8,571 nucleotides of DNA, taken from NCBI GenBank assembly GCA_023457035.1, contig JAEWNN010000194.1, positions 1 to 8,571 on the forward strand, in the 5' to 3' direction. A program made the translations under genes and the position numbers. Below the pieces are notes generated by a model. It had not been told where the DNA came from and made no database searches. It saw nothing but the letters and a program-made list of their open reading frames with translations. Position 1 is the stretch's first letter. Each line of letters opens with the position of its first letter. Origin of the DNA: Verrucomicrobiota bacterium (GTDB taxonomy: Bacteria; Verrucomicrobiota; Verrucomicrobiia; Opitutales; Opitutaceae). This document shows, piece after piece, positions 6,463 to 8,571 of this stretch.

Positions 6463-7101
6463 CTACTCGATCTGGATGATGCCGCGCTTCACGCCGGCGA
6501 GCACGGCCTGCGTGCGGTCGGCGACCCCCAGCTTGGTGAAGATGCTGGTGAGGTGCACCTTCACGGTCGACTCGACGAGGTTGAGTTCCGTGCTGATCTC
6601 CTTGTTCTTGAGGCCGCGCCCGAGCAACCGCAGCACCTCGAGTTCGCGCACGGAGAGCTGGGAGGACAGGCGGCTGGCCATCCGGCGGGCCGCGTCGTCG
6701 TGCACGACCTGTTCCCCGGCATTGATCCGCCGGATCGCATCCATCAGCTCATCGAACTCCGTCTCCTTGCCGAGGAAGCCGCTGGCGCCCGCCGCCAGGG
6801 CGGTGGCGACCTCGTTGCCGTTGGTGAAGCTGCTCAGCGCCAGCACCCGCACGGTCCCGAACTCGCGCCGGAGAGCGGCGATCGTCTCAACCCCGTTGCG
6901 TTTCGGCATCCGCAGGTCCAGCACGACGACGTCCGGCCGATGCAGGCGATAGAGGTCGCAGGCCTCGACGCCGTCCACGGCCTGGGCCACGACCTCCATG
7001 TCGGGCTGGTTGCCGATGGCGAAGGAAAGCCCCATGCGGACGATCATGTGATCGTCGACGAGCAGGACCCGGATCTTCTTGGTTTCGTTCTCAATCTTCA
7101 T
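6463..7101 (-). CDS. NarL/FixJ-family response regulator (REC + LuxR-type HTH)
   Basis: A complete 212-residue cytoplasmic response regulator. The receiver domain (about 10-125) has the acidic pair D16/D17, the phosphoacceptor D62 in VVVLDLRMP, the switch residue S90 and the conserved K112 in GFLGKE. A LuxR-type helix-turn-helix follows at about 147-205 (LSVRELEVLRLLGRGLKNKEIS and ESTVKVHLTSIFTKLGV), so the protein binds DNA. It should be phosphorylated by the kinase encoded just upstream, whose stop codon lies inside the first codons of this gene (11-base overlap). The start at 7101 gives the usual short N-terminus before RVLLVDDH; a longer in-frame opening to 7350 would lie within the kinase gene. 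The likely target is the adjacent glycan-degradation operon, starting 421 bases downstream, but this is inferred from position only. Confidence 0.95.
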   Translation of the reverse strand: MKIENETKKIRVLLVDDHMIVRMGLSFAIGNQPDMEVVAQAVDGVEACDLYRLHRPDVVVLDLRMPKRNGVETIAALRREFGTVRVLALSSFTNGNEVATALAAGASGFLGKETEFDELMDAIRRINAGEQVVHDDAARRMASRLSSQLSVRELEVLRLLGRGLKNKEISTELNLVESTVKVHLTSIFTKLGVADRTQAVLAGVKRGIIQIE

Positions 7102-8571
7102 TGTGAAATTCGCATGCCTCCGACCGCGGTACCACCACGCGCACGGTGGTGCCCCGCCCGGGGGCGCTGTCGACCTCGACCGTGCCCCCGATCTTGGCGG
7201 CCCGGTCGCGGAAGCTCGGCAGGCCGAGGTGGCAGCCGGCGCGGGGCACGACAGTCGATGGATCGAACCCGCGCCCATCGTCGCGGATCGCCAGGACAAT
7301 GTGGTCCTTCGCGTAGCTGAGCACCACTTCGATCCGGGTGGCCTCCGCATGCTTCACCGCGTTGCCCAGCGCCTCCTGGGCAATGCGCAGCAGGTGGTGT
7401 TCGGTGGCGGGATCGATGCGGCACGGGGTGCCCTCGGTGCGCACCGTCGCCAAGCCCGCCAACGGGGCGAGCTGGCCGACGACCCGCTGCAGGGCGGCCT
7501 CCAGCGGCTCGGTCTGGAGCACCGGAGAATGCAGGCCACGCACCGCGTTGCGCAGTTCGTCGCGGCAGTACAGCACCATGTCGAGGGCCGCGGCGAGGGC
7601 GGTCTTGACCGGTCCGCCGCAGCCCGGCAGGCGGGTCGTGGTCTCCAGCTGGAGGGATAGGCCGGCCAGTCCCTGTTCGAGGCTGTCGTGGATCTCCCCT
7701 GCGAGCCGGTTGCGCTCCGCCAGCGTCGCGCTGGTCGTCGCCTCCTCGCGCAGGCAATCCATCGCCGTGCGCAGCTCCGCCGTGCGCAGCCCAACCTGTT
7801 GCTCCAGCTCGGCCAGGCGGGCGCGATGGCGATGCGCGAAGTAGCGGGCCAACAGATGGAGCACGAGCAGCCCCAGCAAGGGATAAGCGGCGAAGGCGAC
7901 CCAGGTCCGGTACCAGGGGGGCGCCACCGAGAACCGGTAGGACGCCACCGAGCCGACCGGCCCAAGCGGGTCCACCACACGGACCTCGAGCGCATAATCC
8001 CCCTCGTGCAAATCGGAGAGGAACACCGAGGAGCCCGTGTTGGAGCGCACCCAAGAGGATCCGCCCAGTCGATACTCGTAGGAGAACGCCCGCACCGGCG
8101 CGTAGCTGCCGGCGAAGAGATCGATCCGCAGGCTGTTCTGCGAGTGGGGGAACGCGCCCAGAGCGCGCGCAGCGGGGGCCGGCAACGCCAACCGCCTCCC
8201 CGCGCGGGTGTCGTGCAGCGCCACCAGCATCGGGCGGACCGGCGCCGGCGCCATATCGTTGATCCGGTGATCGAGACGATAGAGGGTGTTGCTGGTCGAG
8301 GCCCAGACCCCTCCCCCGGCGGGGCACCGCACCAGCGGAGTCGCCTCGTTGATGCCGCTGAAGGTCTTGAAATCCGGCTCGTACCCCCCCGGCCGCCGGC
8401 GGGCGAGAAACAGCCCGCGGGAATGCGACACCCAGAGCGCGCCCGCGTCGTCCTGCGCGAAACGCTGCAGCAGGTACGGGGAGCGTTCGACCAGCCTCCG
8501 CAGCTCCGGCGCCTCGACCGGCTCGAGGGTGCGGTCGTCGAGAAACATGGGGATCCGCCCGGAACCGCTCA
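7091..8571 (-). CDS. Membrane sensor histidine kinase, propeller-Y_Y_Y-HisKA_3-HATPase (5' end cut by window edge)
   Basis: The C-terminal 493 codons of a sensor kinase; the frame is open through 8571, so the real start lies outside. Residues are counted from the internal Met at 8548. The N-terminal visible part (1-95) has propeller-blade motifs such as GALWVSHSRGLFLAR (37-50) and GGVWASTSNTLYRLD (79-93), typical of periplasmic Reg_prop sensor domains. A Y_Y_Y domain follows at about 143-210, then one transmembrane helix (about 217-237) and a signalling helix (238-278). The HisKA_3 domain has phosphoacceptor H287 in GEIHDSLEQGL; the HDxxxQ pattern (H287-Q292) is the one linked to phosphatase activity in NarX-type kinases. 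HATPase motifs are the N-box QEALGNAVKHAEA (N396) and DDGRGFDP (423-430). It likely senses an oligosaccharide in the periplasm and phosphorylates the regulator whose gene overlaps its 3' end. It lacks the fused receiver and AraC domains of Bacteroides hybrid systems. Confidence 0.94.
   Translation of the reverse strand, partial: SGSGRIPMFLDDRTLEPVEAPELRRLVERSPYLLQRFAQDDAGALWVSHSRGLFLARRRPGGYEPDFKTFSGINEATPLVRCPAGGGVWASTSNTLYRLDHRINDMAPAPVRPMLVALHDTRAGRRLALPAPAARALGAFPHSQNSLRIDLFAGSYAPVRAFSYEYRLGGSSWVRSNTGSSVFLSDLHEGDYALEVRVVDPLGPVGSVASYRFSVAPPWYRTWVAFAAYPLLGLLVLHLLARYFAHRHRARLAELEQQVGLRTAELRTAMDCLREEATTSATLAERNRLAGEIHDSLEQGLAGLSLQLETTTRLPGCGGPVKTALAAALDMVLYCRDELRNAVRGLHSPVLQTEPLEAALQRVVGQLAPLAGLATVRTEGTPCRIDPATEHHLLRIAQEALGNAVKHAEATRIEVVLSYAKDHIVLAIRDDGRGFDPSTVVPRAGCHLGLPSFRDRAAKIGGTVEVDSAPGRGTTVRVVVPRSEACEFHNED
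7117..7121 (-). promoter_or_regulatory. GGAGG, possible distant ribosome binding site for the response regulator
   Basis: GGAGG on the minus strand lies 15 bases before the regulator ATG, inside the 3' end of the kinase gene. The spacing is longer than optimal, and translation may depend mainly on coupling through the 11-base overlap. It is the only Shine-Dalgarno-like motif near any start in the window. Confidence 0.3.

Noticed and set aside
6062..6952. 296-codon plus-strand frame covering the intergenic region and part of the regulator
   Set aside because: Antisense to the response regulator, with a low-complexity Arg/Ser/Thr-rich product and no domain.

Overview
The window is very GC-rich and every gene I can support lies on the minus strand, so transcription runs from right to left. 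The gene content is a secreted glycoside hydrolase/esterase cluster with a propeller-type sensor kinase, nucleoside-hydrolase-like DUF1593 (Sde182-type) and He_PIG-GH27 proteins, and starts without Shine-Dalgarno sequences. This suggests a polysaccharide-degrading member of Verrucomicrobiota, probably Opitutaceae-like. That placement is inferred from gene style; no rRNA or marker gene is present.

Right part (6463-8571): a two-component system. A membrane histidine kinase, cut by the right edge, carries the end of a beta-propeller sensor, a Y_Y_Y domain, one transmembrane helix, a HisKA_3 dimerisation/phosphoacceptor domain and an HATPase domain. Its last codons overlap the start of a complete NarL/FixJ-type response regulator by 11 bases.

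Middle (6042-6462): a 421-base non-coding stretch between the regulator and the catabolic genes. It holds a GC-rich hairpin just after the regulator stop, one strongly AT-rich island that is the best promoter candidate, a short triple heptamer repeat, and a possible long mRNA leader. In that leader one 7-base segment can pair with either of two flanking copies of its complement.

Left part (1-6041): four co-directional genes for exported proteins, with gaps of 24, 23 and 82 bases. In order of transcription they are a type B carboxylesterase, a GH27 alpha-galactosidase with an N-terminal Ig-like module, a DUF1593/Sde182-type nucleoside-hydrolase-like protein, and the N-terminal part of a GH3 glycosidase with a malectin-like module, cut by the left edge. 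All four have N-terminal signal-peptide-like segments.

Together they look like a substrate-induced operon for a decorated hemicellulose or oligosaccharide. The esterase would remove ester groups, GH27 would remove alpha-galactosyl side groups and GH3 would hydrolyse beta-linked sugars, with the propeller kinase and LuxR-type regulator as likely inducers. The least understood member is the DUF1593 protein. I see no tRNA, rRNA, mobile element or CRISPR array.
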